Below are positions 61,313 to 64,000 of a DNA stretch of 64,000 bases, one piece after another (the stretch's first letter is position 1; every line of letters starts with the position of its first letter). Source of the DNA: Globodera rostochiensis (Eukaryota > Nematoda > Chromadorea > Rhabditida > Heteroderidae); NCBI GenBank assembly GCA_018350325.1, contig JAEVLN010000004.1:2852001-2916000 (forward strand). The letters are read 5' to 3'. The translations under genes were made by a program, and so were the position numbers. The notes beneath the pieces are model-generated. The model saw nothing but the letters and a program-made list of their open reading frames with translations. It did no database searches and was not told the DNA's origin.

Positions 61313-61859
61313 CCTTCATTTAAATTAAACTGATTTGTGTGGGCTTTCAAACGAAGCGACAACAAATGGTCCGGTAGTGGGGAAAAGACGATGGGATTCG
61401 GAACTTTTTGGCTTGATGGGATTCGAAGTTTTGAACGGATGGGACGCGGACGTTTTGAGGCTTTGGAATAGAGCCCGGTAAACAAAAGTGATCTGGAGTT
61501 CAAACTAGCGGAAGTCGGGAATCCCATTAACCGCGGGAATCCAACTCTCGCCGGGCTCTAATTCGGAAATAGACCAAAGTATTATTGCAATAATGACACT
61601 ACGCTTAAATATAATAAACAACAATATTTATAAAAGAACAAAATGAGAGAGAGAGAGAGGTCTTCCGATTAGAATCAACAATATAATTACCTAATTACAT
61701 CCGTACTTAACATTAACAACTCGTCCTGTTCAACGGAAGTGCACAAACATTGTCTCGCGGCGAACCATCTTCACATGGCGGACAATCGCAACCGGCACAT
61801 GGCGAACAATGACAACTTTAATGTATTTCTAAAAATCAAAAAATTGACGTTTTCTTTCT
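61313..61859. other. Convergent spacer transporter / zinc-finger gene
   Basis: About 0.55 kb between facing 3' ends, with a (GA)n run at 61645-61659 and GGAATCC/CGGGCTC-type words at 61440-61560 shared with the repeat fragment near 51540. No gene. Confidence 0.45.
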
Positions 61860-62575
<716 letters not shown>

Positions 62576-64000
62576 AAATATTGATGATTTAATAGCTAAA
62601 AAAGGTTCAAACGAAATATACAGAAAATTAACGAATAATAATTGGATACATTTAATAATAATAATAAAGCCAATAATAAAAAATTAGTGAAACGAAAAGA
62701 AATGTTTTTGAATTGAGATCGAACAAATTTAAATTCGGTATATTCAGAGTTCGGACACAAATAAAAAACTGGGAATTAAAATGAGAATGAATAAATAGAA
62801 TTGCACCAATCACATAGAATGAAATGTGATGGAAAGCAGAAATTCATTTTTAAAACTTATTTGTTAATATTATTTTAATCTTTTAATAATTTTTTATTTT
62901 AAAAATATTTTGATTTAATTGACCGATTTTGATTAAAGTGATTGCGCCATTTGATGCTGCAATTGCACGCAAATAAACGCACATAAATGATGCAAATTTT
63001 ATTTGTGTTATTCACAATTTATTTGTCCCAAATGCCCCCCCCCCGGCGATTCATTTTGATGAACAAAGTTGTTGAAAACAAGACGACAACACCGGCGGCG
63101 ATGGGCGCATAAACATCCAAACATCTCCGCTTATCCTATCCAATATGATTTGATCAACAAAAAAGCTGCAAAGTTAAAAAGAAGATGGAATATTTAAAAG
63201 AATTTTTATGTTTAGTCCCCACCTTTACTATCCTTACAATATTTAATGCAATTGTTTTAATATGGGTCGAATTTTAAAGATTTGATTTATTCGGGGTACC
63301 CCAATCTTTAAATTGAAATGTACTTTTTTTTAAAGATTTGTACTTTATTTGGGGGTACGTGTCCTTTTCCGTCATTTATTTGAGATTTCTGGACTTTTTT
63401 GAAGAATTTTCGTTTAAATTTTTGAATTAATCTTTTTAGACATATCGCCAAATTAGTTAAATTTTAAGCATTTTTTTTATACTTTTTGAATTTTCGCTTA
63501 AAAATGTCCAAGGTGTAGTGCCACATTTTCCGGCCACGCTTTAAAATGCCTTTTATCCGGCTTTCTTTTCTTCATTTCATTTTCCCCTTTTTGACATTTT
63601 CTCCTTTTGCACTTTACTCCTTTTGGCACTTTCTCCTTTTGGCACTTTCTCCTTTTGGCACTTTCTCGTTTTTCACTTTACCCCTTTTGGCATTTGGCTC
63701 CGAAATTTCGATTCCGAAATTTTCTGAGGTCGTGGGCTGACATTCCTGCTGTGCTGTGTGAACTATGCACATACCTAAAGATAGAGCAGACGACCATATC
63801 GATTGATAGTGTCCCCCCCCCCCAATCCATTCATTTCCCATGCATCATCAACAAACATATCGCCGCCTCGTTTTCCATTCTTCATGATTTTCGAGGGAAA
63901 TTTCATAATTTTTAATCTTTCAATTTTATTCATTAACAAAAAAAGTGTTCTCTTTTCCCGGTCCTTTTCAATGAAAATAACAACTTTAGAGGAGAAAAAC
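62576..64000. other. AT-rich region to the right edge
   Basis: About 1.4 kb upstream of the zinc-finger gene. It is very AT-rich, with a C run at 63037-63045 and a tandem repeat at 63590-63693. Short frames near 63546-63915 come from the repeat and have no motif. Confidence 0.5.
63590..63693. repeat. ~17-bp imperfect tandem repeat
   Basis: Five to six imperfect copies of CTCCTTTTGGCACTTT-like units; drift at both ends. Confidence 0.85.

Overview
The window is eukaryotic nuclear DNA, almost certainly from a nematode. Genes are cut into many short exons by introns that are often only 40-60 bases long. The gene set includes nematode hallmark families: a levamisole-type nicotinic receptor alpha subunit, a MEC-4/DEG-1-class degenerin, pepsin-inhibitor-3-like secreted proteins and a class 2 lipase. 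Degenerate TTAGGC-like (nematode telomere-type) hexamers also occur. Many poly-C/poly-G runs interrupt otherwise AT-rich introns and spacers. A plant-parasitic (tylenchid or cyst-type) nematode is my guess, but the sequence alone does not prove it. All coding spans below include introns; exon borders were worked out by eye from splice signals, reading phase and conserved protein motifs.

Layout. 1-3708 (-): ionotropic glutamate receptor, running off the left edge. 4525-6164 (+): TatD-type nuclease. 6515-about 11147 (-): UNC-63-like nicotinic receptor alpha subunit. 13704-18128 (-): three tandem secreted proteins with a pepsin-inhibitor-3-like domain. 18797-22189 (-): USP16/45-like deubiquitinase. 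22458-23384 (-): ribosomal protein eL13. 24352-25705 (+): class 2 lipase. 25706-30295: a long gene-poor spacer. 30296-32698 (+): RUNX transcription factor (rnt-1). 33534-40313 (-): degenerin-type DEG/ENaC channel. 40314-42584: repeat-rich spacer with a foldback element and a second inverted-repeat element carrying telomere-like satellite. 42585-43991 (-): ribosomal protein uL24 (RPL26). 45093-45449 (-) and 45783-46975 (+): a Lys/Glu-rich protein and a divergent PP1-like phosphatase, transcribed apart from a compact promoter with two TATA boxes. 47739-51224 (-): VLCAD/ACAD9-like acyl-CoA dehydrogenase. 51981-52758 (+): SKP1-related protein. 53208-57515 (+): mismatch-repair protein PMS2. 58448-61312 (+): SLC17-like major facilitator transporter. 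61860-62575 (-): four-finger C2H2 protein. The rest to 64000 is AT-rich and holds no gene I can support.

There is no operon-like functional theme. Housekeeping genes (two ribosomal proteins, SKP1, PMS2) are mixed with neuronal channels and receptors (iGluR, nAChR, degenerin). The points most worth a second look are the pepsin-inhibitor-like tandem array, the composite repeat element with telomere-like satellite, a degenerin intron whose splice donor lies inside a 14-copy tandem repeat, the TATA-driven divergent promoter, an acyl-CoA dehydrogenase that seems to lack the catalytic glutamate, and several non-canonical introns.
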